From positions 21,169 through 85,168 of the forward strand of contig JAAXHJ010000041.1 in NCBI GenBank assembly GCA_012270965.1: a stretch of 64,000 bases of DNA, read 5' to 3'. Position numbers and translations under genes: made by a program. Positions 26,359 through 35,241 of this stretch are shown one piece after another; positions within the stretch are counted from its first letter, which is position 1; each line of letters opens with the position of its first letter. The DNA is from Candidatus Palauibacter poriticola. GTDB lineage: Bacteria; Gemmatimonadota; Gemmatimonadetes; Palauibacterales; Palauibacteraceae. The notes beneath the pieces are model-generated. The model was given only the letters and a program-made list of their open reading frames with translations, searched no databases and had not been told where the DNA came from.

Positions 26359-27927
26359 TTAGCCCGTAACGTACTTCTTCGTGACGTCGGCGTCGGCCGG
26401 GTGGGCGAGGAGCCGGAACTCGTCGAGACCCAGGAGAGGATTGTCGCGCAGATCGATCGCGATCCCGCCGCGGTTCCTCATGCGGCCCAGGAACTCGCGC
26501 TCGCGCTCCAGCAGGTGGAGGGCGATCACCGGGTGGGTGAGGATCGTGATCCCGCTCTCCCGCCCGGCCGCGGCGACCCTGTCCAACGCCCGCTCCAGAC
26601 GGCGCACCACCGTCTCGGAGGCGAGGATTCTCCCCGCGCCCTCGCAATACGGACACGGTTCCATCATGCGCTGGTGCAGGCTGGGGCTCACGCGCTGGCG
26701 GCTGAGCTGGAGCAGCCCGAGTTCCGAGAGTCCGAACACCTTCGTGCGCGCGCGGTCATGGCCCACGAGCGTCCTCATCTGTTGCACGACCTTGTTGCGG
26801 GACTCCTCCTCGTCCATGTCGATGAAGTCGATGACGATGATCCCGCCCACGTCGCGCAGACGGAGCTGGCGGGCGATCTCCTCCGCCGCCTCGAGGTTCG
26901 TCTTGAGGATGGTCTTCGCCGGGTCGCGGCGGCCCGTGTAACGCCCCGTGTTCACGTCGATGGAGACGAGGGCCTCGGTCTGTTCGATCACGACATGGCC
27001 GCCGGATTTCAGGTGGACGGTACGGCGGAAGGCGCGCCGGATCTCCTCCTCGATCCCGAACTCGTCGAAGATCGGCGCCGCGCCGTCGTACCGGCTCACC
27101 CGCTTGAGCAGATCCGGGTCCACCTGTCCCAGATAGGAGCGGATCTCGTGGTACAGTTCCGCCGAATCGACCGTGAGCAGGTCGATCCGGTCGCTGAACA
27201 GGTCGCGGATGATGCCGGACGTCAGACGCGCGTCCTGGTACGCGAGGGCCGGCGCCTTCATCCCCTGCTGCCGGCGCCGCACCTTCCGCCACGTCTTGCG
27301 CAGCGACTTGAGTTCCCGCTCGCAGCCCTCCTTCGTCAACTCCTCGCCGACGGTTCGGACGATGACGCCGCCATCGCCGCCGAGGACGTCCCGCACCATG
27401 CTCCGCAGGCGGACGCGCGTCTCCCGGTCGGCGATCTTGCGGCTGACGCCGACGTTGGAGGAGTCCGGGATGTACACGAGGAAGCGCCCCGGGAGGGAAA
27501 CCTGCGTCGTCACGCGGGCCCCCTTCGTGCCGATGGGCTCCTTCACGACCTGGACGAGGAGCGTCTGACCCTTGCGGATCGCTTCCTCGATGCGGGGAGC
27601 GTTCTCGTTGCGCGTCCTCCGGCGCCCTTCATTCCGATCCCGTACCCCGTTCCCCTCTCCCTCGGGATCTTCGTCGGACTGTAGGTCGGAGGCGTGCAGG
27701 AAGGCGGACTTCTCGGCGCCGATGTCGACGAAGGCGGCCTGAAGTCCGGGCACGATCGCCTCGACCACGCCGAGATAGATATCGCCGGCGATGCGGCGCT
27801 CGTCGGGCCGTTCGTACATCAGTTCGACGAGCCTGCGGTCTTCTACGATCGCGACGCGTTTCTCGCGGGTCGTGGCGTTTACGACGATCTCGCGGCGCAC
27901 GTCAGCGCGCGCGCGGGTTCGCCGCAC
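26359..27927 (-). CDS. rng: ribonuclease G/E family endoribonuclease
   Basis: A 522-residue RNase G-sized enzyme. The N-terminal S1-like RNA-binding domain (about 35-150, LGVVEAIVPGLQAAFVDIGA) has a charged insertion near residues 80-110 (DEDPEGEGNGVRDRNEGRRR). The catalytic core carries VSIDVNTGRYTG and IIVIDFIDMDEEE with the metal-binding Asp residues, and the Zn-link CPYCEGAGR. It lacks RNase E's long degradosome scaffold. It should process rRNA and mRNA. The GTG at 27927 has no strong ribosome-binding site, so the start could be a few codons later. It lies immediately upstream of rplU-rpmA on the same strand, a common arrangement. Confidence 0.96.
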   Translation of the reverse strand: MRRTRARADVRREIVVNATTREKRVAIVEDRRLVELMYERPDERRIAGDIYLGVVEAIVPGLQAAFVDIGAEKSAFLHASDLQSDEDPEGEGNGVRDRNEGRRRTRNENAPRIEEAIRKGQTLLVQVVKEPIGTKGARVTTQVSLPGRFLVYIPDSSNVGVSRKIADRETRVRLRSMVRDVLGGDGGVIVRTVGEELTKEGCERELKSLRKTWRKVRRRQQGMKAPALAYQDARLTSGIIRDLFSDRIDLLTVDSAELYHEIRSYLGQVDPDLLKRVSRYDGAAPIFDEFGIEEEIRRAFRRTVHLKSGGHVVIEQTEALVSIDVNTGRYTGRRDPAKTILKTNLEAAEEIARQLRLRDVGGIIVIDFIDMDEEESRNKVVQQMRTLVGHDRARTKVFGLSELGLLQLSRQRVSPSLHQRMMEPCPYCEGAGRILASETVVRRLERALDRVAAAGRESGITILTHPVIALHLLEREREFLGRMRNRGGIAIDLRDNPLLGLDEFRLLAHPADADVTKKYVTG

Positions 27928-28092
27928 CCGATTGTGTTACCAGAGGGCTGGCATCCTGTAAGACTCGATTCTTCGCTGCGAACCGCCGGCCGCTGACCGG
28001 GGGTTCGTGTATCTATTCGTTACTGCCCTGTTTTTTTCCGCCCCGTTTCCGCTGACAGCCCGTGACGCGCGGCTGAAGCGGCTCCACCCAAA

Positions 28093-29319
28093 CTAATCGA
28101 GGGAGCCCGCCTCGCGCAGCATCTCCCTTGAAATCACGACCTTGAGGATCTCGCTCGTCCCCTCGCCGATCTCGGTGATCTTCGCGTCACGCATCATCCG
28201 TTCGACCGGATACTCGCGCGAATAGCCGTAGCCGCCGTGCAACTGCACCGCCATCGTCGTCACGTCCATCGCCGTCTCCGAGGCGAAGAGCTTGGCCATC
28301 GCGGCCTCCTTCTTGTGCCTCTCCCCCGCCATCCGGAGGCGCGCGGCGTGGTGCATCATGAGCCGCGCCGCGTGAATGCGCGTCTGCGCCTCGGCCAGCA
28401 TGAAGCGGACGCCCTGGAAGTCGTGGATCTTCTTGCTGAACTGCTTCCGCTCGCCGGTGTAGCGGACCGTCTCGTCGAGCGCCCCCTGGGCGATCCCGAT
28501 CGCGTGGGCGGCGATCCCGACCCGTCCGCCGTCCAACGTGTCGAGGAAGATGGGGAACCCCCGGTCCACTTCGCCGAGCACGTTCTCCTCCGGGACCTCC
28601 ACATCCTCCAGCGTGAGTTCGCGCGTATCGGAAGCGTTCCAGCCCAGCTTGCGCAGCTTCTGTCCGGCGCTGAACCCCGGCATCGGGTCGAGGTCCGAAG
28701 AGTGACCGAACCCGACGCGCGCGGCGTCTTCGAGATCGCACGTCTCCTTGGTGAGGACGAACGCCGTGATGCCGCGCGAACCCTTCTCGGGCGAGGTGAG
28801 GGCGCCGACGACGAACACCTCGCCCACCCCCCCGTGCGTGATCCACGTCTTGCGGCCGTTGAGAATCCACCGGTCCCCGGCCTTCCGGGCCGTCGTCCGC
28901 ATGCCGCCCGCGTCGGAACCCGATCCCGGCTCCGTGAGCCCGAATCCGCCGAGCACGCGGCCGCTCGCGAGGGGCCGGAGGAAGCGTTCCTTCTGCGCCT
29001 CCGTCCCCCAGCGCGCGATCGGGGTCGCGGCCAGACTCGTGTGCGCCCCGATCATGATCGAATGGCTCGCGTCCACGCGGGCGAGTTCCTCCACGGCGAT
29101 CGACGCGGCGAGCAGATCCATGCCGGCGCCGCCCATCCCCTCCTCGAAGGGAATCCCGAACAGTCCGAGTTCGGACATGAGGGCGCCGGTGTCCCACGGA
29201 AAATCCTCCGACTCGTCGTAGCGGGCGGCCACCGGAGCGATCTCCGCCTCGGCGAACTCCCGCACCATCTCGCGGATCATCTCGTGGTGGTCTTCCAAGT
29301 AGAAACTCGGGTCTCCCAT
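28093..29319 (-). CDS. acyl-CoA dehydrogenase
   Basis: About 408 residues from ATG 29319 (GAGGAGCGA before it); the track start at 29712 is an over-extension. Family landmarks: GGFGLTEPGSGSDAGGMRTT for flavin contact, WITHGG, RKQFSKKIHDFQGVRFMLAE, and HGGYGYSREYPVERMMRDAK followed by EIGEGTSEI, which contains the probable catalytic Glu. It oxidises an acyl-CoA to the 2-enoyl-CoA with FAD in the cytoplasm, passing electrons to ETF. Chain-length preference is not evident. It is divergent from the sigma-factor gene across 267 bp. Confidence 0.94.
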   Translation of the reverse strand: MGDPSFYLEDHHEMIREMVREFAEAEIAPVAARYDESEDFPWDTGALMSELGLFGIPFEEGMGGAGMDLLAASIAVEELARVDASHSIMIGAHTSLAATPIARWGTEAQKERFLRPLASGRVLGGFGLTEPGSGSDAGGMRTTARKAGDRWILNGRKTWITHGGVGEVFVVGALTSPEKGSRGITAFVLTKETCDLEDAARVGFGHSSDLDPMPGFSAGQKLRKLGWNASDTRELTLEDVEVPEENVLGEVDRGFPIFLDTLDGGRVGIAAHAIGIAQGALDETVRYTGERKQFSKKIHDFQGVRFMLAEAQTRIHAARLMMHHAARLRMAGERHKKEAAMAKLFASETAMDVTTMAVQLHGGYGYSREYPVERMMRDAKITEIGEGTSEILKVVISREMLREAGSLD

Positions 29320-29586
29320 TCGCTCCTCGGTGTTGTGCGCGCGGCCGGCGTCGCAATCCGCGCGTCTCGTACGCGCGGCGGAGTCGCTTGCGTGGCCCGG
29401 CGGCGGGCGGGCTGTGACTTCGGGACGGCACGCGCCTAACGTACCGGAGGCGGGCCTCCCGCCCAAACGTGGAGTGCATCCCGGACGCGTCACGATCGGG
29501 CTCCGGCAGGCGTTGACCCTATGGATGGCAAGGGTGCAAGCCCGCGGCGCTCTTCGCGTACCGGCAACGGTGTGGAGGGGAGAACC

Positions 29587-30102
29587 GTGGACTTCGAGGC
29601 GGCATACAAGAGCCACTGGACGCCACTCTTTCGGTATGTCGACCGGATGGTGGGTGACGCCGACCTTGCGGCGGACGTCGTACAGGAGGCGTTCGTTCGG
29701 CTGTTGGACCAAGCCCTTCCGGATGAGGAGGTGCGGCGCTGGCTGTTTACGGTGGCGACGAACCTGGTGCGGGACGACGCTCGCATGAGCGCGCGGCGGC
29801 GGCGGTTGCTGTCGCAGCGCTACGAGCAGATGGATCTCGCGAACGATCCGGTGGAGTCGCCGGACCAGCCGGTCTTGCGGGCTGAACGGGTCGCGGCGGT
29901 GCGCGCCGCGCTGGCGGAGATGCCTGAACGCGACCGCCGGTTGCTGTTGATGAGAGAGGAGGGGTTCCGGTACGCCGAGATCGCCGAGGTGATCGAGGTC
30001 GCGCCGGGGTCGGTGGGGACGCTGCTCGCGCGGGCACTGCGCCGGTTCACGGAGGCGCTGGATCCGCGGATCGTGGAGGACGAGACCGGTCGGGGCCGGT
30101 GA
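29587..30102 (+). CDS. ECF-type RNA polymerase sigma factor
   Basis: About 171 residues from GTG 29587, which is preceded by the near-ideal GGAGGGGAGAACC; ATG 29521 in the track lacks one. Region 2 is VDRMVGDADLAADVVQEAFV with RWLFTVATNLVRDDAR; region 4 is the helix-turn-helix GFRYAEIAEVIEVAPGSVGT. Regions 1 and 3 are absent, which defines the extracytoplasmic-function class. It is followed by an anti-sigma factor gene 68 bp downstream and then a TonB-dependent receptor gene, suggesting control of an envelope or uptake function. Confidence 0.93.
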   Translation: MDFEAAYKSHWTPLFRYVDRMVGDADLAADVVQEAFVRLLDQALPDEEVRRWLFTVATNLVRDDARMSARRRRLLSQRYEQMDLANDPVESPDQPVLRAERVAAVRAALAEMPERDRRLLLMREEGFRYAEIAEVIEVAPGSVGTLLARALRRFTEALDPRIVEDETGRGR

Positions 30103-30170
30103 GGGGTGGACGATGGGTGACCGGTCGGGATGCGACTGGAAATCTGCGTCGATAATAGTGAGGATGAGAT

Positions 30171-30944
30171 ATGTCTACGCGTGAACAGCCACATGTCGAC
30201 GACGGAGCGCTGCTCGCTCTGCTCGACGGTGAGCTGACCACGGCGGAACGGAGAGCCGTCGAGATGCGCGTGGCGGCGTGCCCGGAGTGCGCGGCGCGGC
30301 GCGACGAACTGCGCTTCGCGACGCGGCGTGCGACCGCGGCGCTCGACCTGCTCTCGGTGCCGCAGTCGCGGCTCGAGATGCCGGCGGCGCTGCGGGAAGC
30401 CGCGCGCGGGGCGCCGGTGCCGCTCGCAGGCGCGAGGGGGCACCGCTGGGCGAGGCTGAGCCGCCGCTCCGTCGCGGTGGCGGCGGGGATTACGCTTCTC
30501 GTCGCCGCGGGCGCCTACGCGGTACCGGGATCGCCGGTCAGGGGCTGGGTCGACGCCGGCATCGATGTGGTTACCGCGTGGATCGCGGGCGATCCCCAGG
30601 TCACCGGGGACGCCGGTCCCTCCCGGGTTTCGGTGGGTCCCCGCGACGGCACCGTACGGATCACGGTCGTCGGCGGGCACGAAGGCACCCGGTTGACGGT
30701 CGAACTGTCCGACGGGGAGACGGCCGCGGTGGCGGCCCGCGACGCGAGCTTTCACGTGGAGCCGGGCGTCATCGAGGTCGCGGGAGCGGCGGATGAGATC
30801 CGCGTGACCTTGCCGCGGGACGCCGCGATCGGTTCCGTAGTCATCGATGAGAGCGAGGTCGTCCGCCTCGAGGATGGCGAGTTGCGGCGCACGGATTCGG
30901 CGGCTGCGAGTCCCGTGGAGATCTTTCTCGGCACCGACGGGTAG
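30171..30944 (+). CDS. membrane anti-sigma factor with zinc-finger domain
   Basis: A 257-residue protein. The N-terminus has the anti-sigma zinc-finger pattern (DDGALLALLDGELTTAERRA then ACPECAARRDEL, with CxxC and a preceding His). One membrane helix (SVAVAAGITLLVAAGAYAVP, about 99-118) separates a cytoplasmic sigma-binding part from a beta-rich periplasmic domain (about 145-257). It should sequester the sigma factor encoded just upstream until an envelope signal releases it. The ATG at 30171 follows GAGGATGAGAT. It likely forms one operon with the sigma factor and receptor. Confidence 0.88.
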   Translation: MSTREQPHVDDGALLALLDGELTTAERRAVEMRVAACPECAARRDELRFATRRATAALDLLSVPQSRLEMPAALREAARGAPVPLAGARGHRWARLSRRSVAVAAGITLLVAAGAYAVPGSPVRGWVDAGIDVVTAWIAGDPQVTGDAGPSRVSVGPRDGTVRITVVGGHEGTRLTVELSDGETAAVAARDASFHVEPGVIEVAGAADEIRVTLPRDAAIGSVVIDESEVVRLEDGELRRTDSAAASPVEIFLGTDG

Positions 30945-31022
30945 CAGCTCAGGTAGCCGACGCCGCCGTGTGGACGACGGTGACCTGACGATCTGAGCGA
31001 GCCTCGAAGGGTGGATCCCGGG

Positions 31023-33347
31023 ATGACGAAGCCCATGTACCGAAGGTCGGGGTTCGTCTCCCATCCGTGGCGATTCGCCCTGCTCCTCGGCCCGGTGTCG
31101 GCCTGCCTCCCCGCTTCGCCGGTTCTCGCCCAGGATCCCCCGCCGCCCCCTCCTTCCGAGGACGCGCCGGTCGTCGGGGCCGTCTTCGGCCGCGTGCTGC
31201 GCGCCGAAACCCAGACGCCGATCGCGGCCGCTTCGGTGGAAATCCGCTTTCCCGCCTTCTCCTGGTTCCTCGTTACGGATGACGACGGCGTCTACCGGGC
31301 GGAAGGGCTTCCGCCGGGACCCATCTTTCTCGTCGCGCGGGCGCTGGATCGCGAACCGCTGGCCGCCAGCATCGTGGTTCCCGCGGGCCGAGATGTCCCG
31401 CTCGAGCTGGCCCTGGAACGGCGACCCGTCGCGATGCCCAGCCTGTTCGCCCACATCTTCGCACGGCGGCTGGCCGCCCCGGGCCTCACCCGCGCCGGAT
31501 TCCGGGAGGAGGGAGAAACGGAACTCCGCGCGCTGGATTCGTCTCCGGGCGTGGCGGAGGCGGGTCTGACGCTGGATGATTCCGGCATCGATTCGGCGGA
31601 TCCAACCAGCGTGCTCTACGTGCGGGGCGCCGCGTCGGACCTGAAGCTCGTGCTGCTCGACGGCGCGCCGGTCTATGCGCCCTTCCATCTCAGCGGACTC
31701 CTCGACGCCTTTCCGGACGGCGTGCTCGACGAGGCGTCGCTGTACATCGGAGGCACGCCGGCCCGCTACGACGGGGGACTGTCCTACGTCCTCGACCTCA
31801 AGCTCCGGGAGGGAGATGCGGAGAGCTTCCGCGTCGCCGGCGCGGCCGACCTCCTGGGCGGCACTCTGCGGGCGGAGGGCCCGATCGGACCCGCGGGGCG
31901 GATCCTCCTCAGCGGCCGGGCGCTGCACGGACTCGGCTATCCGATCATCACGAGCGAGGGGGAAATGCCGTACGCGTACGGCGATGTCCTGGGCCGGCTC
32001 GACTATCGTCTGGGGCCCGGAGACTTCACGGCCACCGGGTTCTGGAACCGCGAAGCCGTCCTGCTCGACATCGGGCGGCTGGAGGACGCCGGGGCGGTGG
32101 AGTCGGCCTACTGGGGTAATCTGGCGGGGTCCGCGAGCTATCGGGTTCCGCTGGCCGACGGCACGTTCACGCTGAGGGGTGCCCACGGACGGTTCGGCAC
32201 GGGCCTGCCGTTGCCGCGCGACAAGGAACTGGACTTCGAGGTCTCCTTCGCGGACGTCATCGCACGGACGGTACGAACCCGCACCGAGGCGCTGTTCGAG
32301 TCGGGAGGCCGCGAGATTCGGTGGGCCGCGGGCGGTGGCTTCGACTCGTACGAGACGGTGGTGGACCGGCGGACGGTACTCGGCGGCAGAACGGCACACG
32401 ACGCCATCCACGCGGTGCGGCGCGCCGACGTGTGGGCCGGCTGGGGCGAGGCCATCTGGGAGGTGGCCCCGCAAGTCGAGGTGAGGGGAGGATTCCGGAC
32501 CAGCTATTTCGCCCCCTCCGGCCGTGCGAAGTTCGCGCCGCGAGGCACCTTCACCTGGCACCTTACGGAAGCGGCGGATCTCCGTTTTTCGGCCGGGAGG
32601 TTTTATCAGGTTGTGCGCGGACCCGAATCCATCCTCTCGGGAGACCTCACCGGACCCACGATCGGCGGCGTCCTGCCCACGTTGGATCCCGACCCGCTCC
32701 CGCCGTCGACGCCGGGGTCCGGTATCGCGGGAGCCTCCCACTTCGTGGTCGGATTCGCGAACTCGCTCGAGAACGGCGTCGATGTCGGCGTCGAAAGCTA
32801 CCTCAAGTCCTTCGACGATCTCCCCGACGCCAATCAGCTCTACTCCTGGGGCGGGGATCTGTGGGTGCAGGCGAAGGAGGGTCCGGTGCGGGGCTGGGTC
32901 GGCTACTCGATCGCGTTCGTGTGGACGAACGATCCGGAGGAGGAGACCCCGTTCGTGGGTCGGCAGCTGCTCAGCGGCGGACTCTCCTCCGACGTGCGCG
33001 AGTTCGACTTGGGAATCCGGCTCGCCTACGGGGCCGGCCTGTCCTTCGCGTCCGTGACCGGGGGACGCGACGAGAAGGGCGCCCCGAGCGGGGACGATCC
33101 GCTGCCGGTGCTTTCGGGCGCGCCGGACGACTCGTATCTCCGGGTCGACGCGGAAATCTCGCGACGCTGGGTCGCGAGCATCGGCCGCTCGTCCGTCGAG
33201 ATCGCCCCGTATGTGCGCGTGCTCAACGCGCTGGATCGCCGGGACGCGCTGTTCTATCAGACGACGTCGGACCAGCCGCTCACGCGTCCCGCCCCGCTCG
33301 CTTCCCTTCCCGTGATCGCCATCTTCGGCGTGTCGTGGTCTTTCTGA
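31023..33347 (+). CDS. TonB-dependent receptor-like outer-membrane protein
   Basis: About 774 residues. A signal peptide ending near SPVLAQ is followed by a proline run and a carboxypeptidase-regulatory-like domain (about 45-135, GRVLRAETQTPIAAASVEIR). A plug-like domain comes next (SVLYVRGAASDLKLVLLDGA, PARYDGG), then a beta-barrel ending in the aromatic GVSWSF, as expected for outer-membrane insertion. It should import a large nutrient or metal complex with TonB energy; the ligand is unknown. ATG 31023 has AAGGGTGG upstream; GTG 31011 is less likely. Its 3' end overlaps the convergent RecQ-like gene by 68 bp. Confidence 0.88.
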   Translation: MTKPMYRRSGFVSHPWRFALLLGPVSACLPASPVLAQDPPPPPPSEDAPVVGAVFGRVLRAETQTPIAAASVEIRFPAFSWFLVTDDDGVYRAEGLPPGPIFLVARALDREPLAASIVVPAGRDVPLELALERRPVAMPSLFAHIFARRLAAPGLTRAGFREEGETELRALDSSPGVAEAGLTLDDSGIDSADPTSVLYVRGAASDLKLVLLDGAPVYAPFHLSGLLDAFPDGVLDEASLYIGGTPARYDGGLSYVLDLKLREGDAESFRVAGAADLLGGTLRAEGPIGPAGRILLSGRALHGLGYPIITSEGEMPYAYGDVLGRLDYRLGPGDFTATGFWNREAVLLDIGRLEDAGAVESAYWGNLAGSASYRVPLADGTFTLRGAHGRFGTGLPLPRDKELDFEVSFADVIARTVRTRTEALFESGGREIRWAAGGGFDSYETVVDRRTVLGGRTAHDAIHAVRRADVWAGWGEAIWEVAPQVEVRGGFRTSYFAPSGRAKFAPRGTFTWHLTEAADLRFSAGRFYQVVRGPESILSGDLTGPTIGGVLPTLDPDPLPPSTPGSGIAGASHFVVGFANSLENGVDVGVESYLKSFDDLPDANQLYSWGGDLWVQAKEGPVRGWVGYSIAFVWTNDPEEETPFVGRQLLSGGLSSDVREFDLGIRLAYGAGLSFASVTGGRDEKGAPSGDDPLPVLSGAPDDSYLRVDAEISRRWVASIGRSSVEIAPYVRVLNALDRRDALFYQTTSDQPLTRPAPLASLPVIAIFGVSWSF

Positions 33348-34749
33348 CGCTCGCTTCGGGGGGGCGCGCGGGCGCGGCCCGGGTCGGGGCGGGTGCGACC
33401 CGGGTCGGAGCCGGTGCGGCCCGGGTGCGGTCGCAGTTGTCACAGCCGTCGCAGAGCGGAGCGCGTTCGCCGAAGTAGGCGGCGATGGCCGCCCGGCGGC
33501 AGTCGGCGGTCTCGATGTAGGCTCGCATCGCGGCGCGCCGTTCGGCGTCGATGGCGACCCGGTCGGAGCCGGGCGGCCGGCTGCCCGGCCGGGGGCGCTC
33601 GCGCCGGCCGAACGGAAGGGCGCGGCGGCGATTCCCGCGGATCGCGACCATCACGCAGCGCGCCTGTTCGCCGTCGCGGCCGGCGCGACCCGCTTCCTGG
33701 ACGTACTCCTCCAGCGATTGCGGGGCACCGAGATGCGCGACGAGACGCACGTGCGGGTGGTCGATCCCCATGCCGAACGCGGTCGTGGCGCAGACTACGC
33801 GAATGCTCCCGTCCAGGAAGGCCCGCTGCGTCGCCTGGCGCCGCTCGATCGGCAGACGCGCATGGTACGGCGCGCTGGGCACCCCCGTCCTCGAGAGCGC
33901 AATCGCAAGCCGCGCACTCAGTCCCCGGGTGCGCGCGTAGACCACCGCCGACGCCCCCCCGCACGCCGCCACCTCGCGTCGCACGCGCCGATAGGCTTCG
34001 CGCGTATCGGGGGCCATCTCCACGGAGTAGCACAGGTTCGGGCGGTTTCCGGGCACGAAGATGCGGATCGCCCCCTCCATCCCCAGGAAGCGCTCGATCT
34101 CGCGCCGCGTTCGCCACGTCGCGGTGGCGGTGAGCGCCGTCAGCGGCGGGCTCCCCATCCTCTCCCTCGCACGTCCGATGTGCAGGTACGACGGACGGAA
34201 GTCGTGCCCCCACTGGGAGACGCAGTGCGCCTCGTCCACCGCGATGCCCGCCACGCCAACCTCGCGCAGGCGATCGCACACGGCTCGGTTCTCCAAGCGC
34301 TCGGGCGCGAGGTACAGGAGGTCAAGTTCACCACGCCGGGCGCGCTCGAGCGCTTCGTTCACCTCTTCGCGCGGGGTGGCGCCCGTCCAACCGAGCGCCC
34401 GCATGCCCCGGCGCGCGGCCCCGGCGACCTGATCCTCGATGAGCGAGATGAGCGGCGACACGACAAGGGTCGCCCGCGGACGCAGTAGCGCGGGGATCTG
34501 GAAGCACGCCGACTTGCCGAAGCCCGTCGGAAGCACCGCGAGGGTGTCGCGGCCGCTGAGCACGGCCTCCACCACGCTCGCCTGCGCGGGACGGAAGTCG
34601 TCGTAGCCGAACCGGTCCCGCAGGAGGCCGCGCGCCTCCCGGAGAGTGGCCCCAGCAGTCCGTGACGAACCCCCGCTGGGTTCGAGCGGCGCTGCATCCC
34701 GCCTGAACGCTCCGCTCGGCGTCGCTCCTCGGTCACATGGTTCCGCCAT
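33280..34749 (-). CDS. recQ: RecQ-like ATP-dependent DNA helicase
   Basis: About 489 residues from ATG 34749 (GAGGGAGA before it). Helicase motifs: GYDDFRPAQ (motif 0), LAVLPTGFGKSACFQ (I), VVSPLISLIEDQV (Ia), VDEAHCVSQWGHDFRPSY (II), TALTATAT (III), VVCATTAFGMGIDHPHVR (V) and QEAGRAGRDG (VI). The zinc-binding CRRAAIAAYFGE ... CDGCDNC follows, then the protein ends in an Ala/Pro/Thr/Arg repeat with no RQC winged helix or HRDC domain. It unwinds DNA 3'-5' in repair. Residues about 14-23 are encoded by a dispersed intergenic repeat, and the last ~22 codons are antisense to the receptor gene. Confidence 0.92.
   Translation of the reverse strand: MAEPCDRGATPSGAFRRDAAPLEPSGGSSRTAGATLREARGLLRDRFGYDDFRPAQASVVEAVLSGRDTLAVLPTGFGKSACFQIPALLRPRATLVVSPLISLIEDQVAGAARRGMRALGWTGATPREEVNEALERARRGELDLLYLAPERLENRAVCDRLREVGVAGIAVDEAHCVSQWGHDFRPSYLHIGRARERMGSPPLTALTATATWRTRREIERFLGMEGAIRIFVPGNRPNLCYSVEMAPDTREAYRRVRREVAACGGASAVVYARTRGLSARLAIALSRTGVPSAPYHARLPIERRQATQRAFLDGSIRVVCATTAFGMGIDHPHVRLVAHLGAPQSLEEYVQEAGRAGRDGEQARCVMVAIRGNRRRALPFGRRERPRPGSRPPGSDRVAIDAERRAAMRAYIETADCRRAAIAAYFGERAPLCDGCDNCDRTRAAPAPTRVAPAPTRAAPARPPEASVRKTTTRRRWRSREGKRAGRDA
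33374..33430. repeat. 21-bp tandem repeat, 2.7 units
   Basis: GCGGCCCGGGTCGGGGCGGG-type 21-bp units start at 33374, 33395 and 33416. On the minus strand they encode seven-residue APAPTRV-like repeats in the RecQ-like C-terminal tail, just beyond the end of the receptor gene. Confidence 0.85.
34681..34710. repeat. dispersed 30-bp repeat, type R2 (copy in recQ)
   Basis: This 30-bp stretch equals 36938-36967 at 29 of 30 positions. GTTC/GAAC and GCGG/CCGC arms make it a REP-like hairpin. Here it lies within the N-terminal coding region of the RecQ-like gene, encoding roughly AFRRDAAPLE. Confidence 0.75.
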
Positions 34750-35079
34750 TCTCCCTCGTCCCTCCTTGTCAGGCGGGCGCTTTACCGCTCTCGGCGCTGA
34801 CGCGGAGTTTCGCCACGGACTGCCGGGGCGATCCGTGGCGGGGCCCCTTTCGGTAGTCACACCCTAAGATGCGCCGTGCGATCACCGTGGGATCAACTCG
34901 CAGTAGACGTCGCCGACTTTCGGCCGCGAGGCGGGCACCGTCGGCTCGATGGGCTCGCCGGGCGGCGAGCGACGACGATCGTGGGCGGGGCGGTGAGGGC
35001 CGCCGAATCGTGGGCCGGGCCGGCGTCCGCAACCGATCTGGGGGCGGGGCGGCGTGCGCGGCCGAATCGTGCCCCGGGG
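34750..35079. other. 330-bp intergenic region upstream of the RecQ-like gene
   Basis: No gene was recognised. The left part holds an R1-like repeat (about 34788-34824); the right part is very GC-rich with imperfect direct repeats (GGCGGGGCGG, GGCCGAATCGTG and GGCCGCCGAATCGTGG). The predicted plus-strand ORFs here lack family resemblance. Confidence 0.5.
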
Positions 35080-35241
35080 TTAGGCGTTCGTTCGCCCCAG
35101 GCGGAGAACGACGGCGGCGATGAGGAGGCCGCAGCCCGCGCCGGCCACGAAATCCTGCTCGGTGAGCGCGCCGATGAACCACATGGCGCCCCCGGCCAGG
35201 CCGAGGCCGATCTGCAGCCGCAGCCACCAGTCGCGGCTCAT
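35080..35241 (-). CDS. small two-helix membrane protein
   Basis: A 53-residue product: MSRDWWLRLQIGLGLAGGAM begins a first hydrophobic helix and FVAGAGCGLLIAAVVLRLG forms a second. Its ATG overlaps the TGA of the upstream membrane-protein gene (ATGA), the main reason to believe it is translated. It is shorter than the track shows because the listed ORF is mostly antisense read-through. Function unknown; it probably associates with its coupled partner. Confidence 0.6.
   Translation of the reverse strand: MSRDWWLRLQIGLGLAGGAMWFIGALTEQDFVAGAGCGLLIAAVVLRLGRTNA

Noticed and set aside
28025-28040. T-run near 28030 as an intrinsic terminator of the acyl-CoA dehydrogenase gene
   Set aside because: That gene is transcribed leftward, so its RNA would carry A, not U, at this run; no stem precedes it in the correct orientation.
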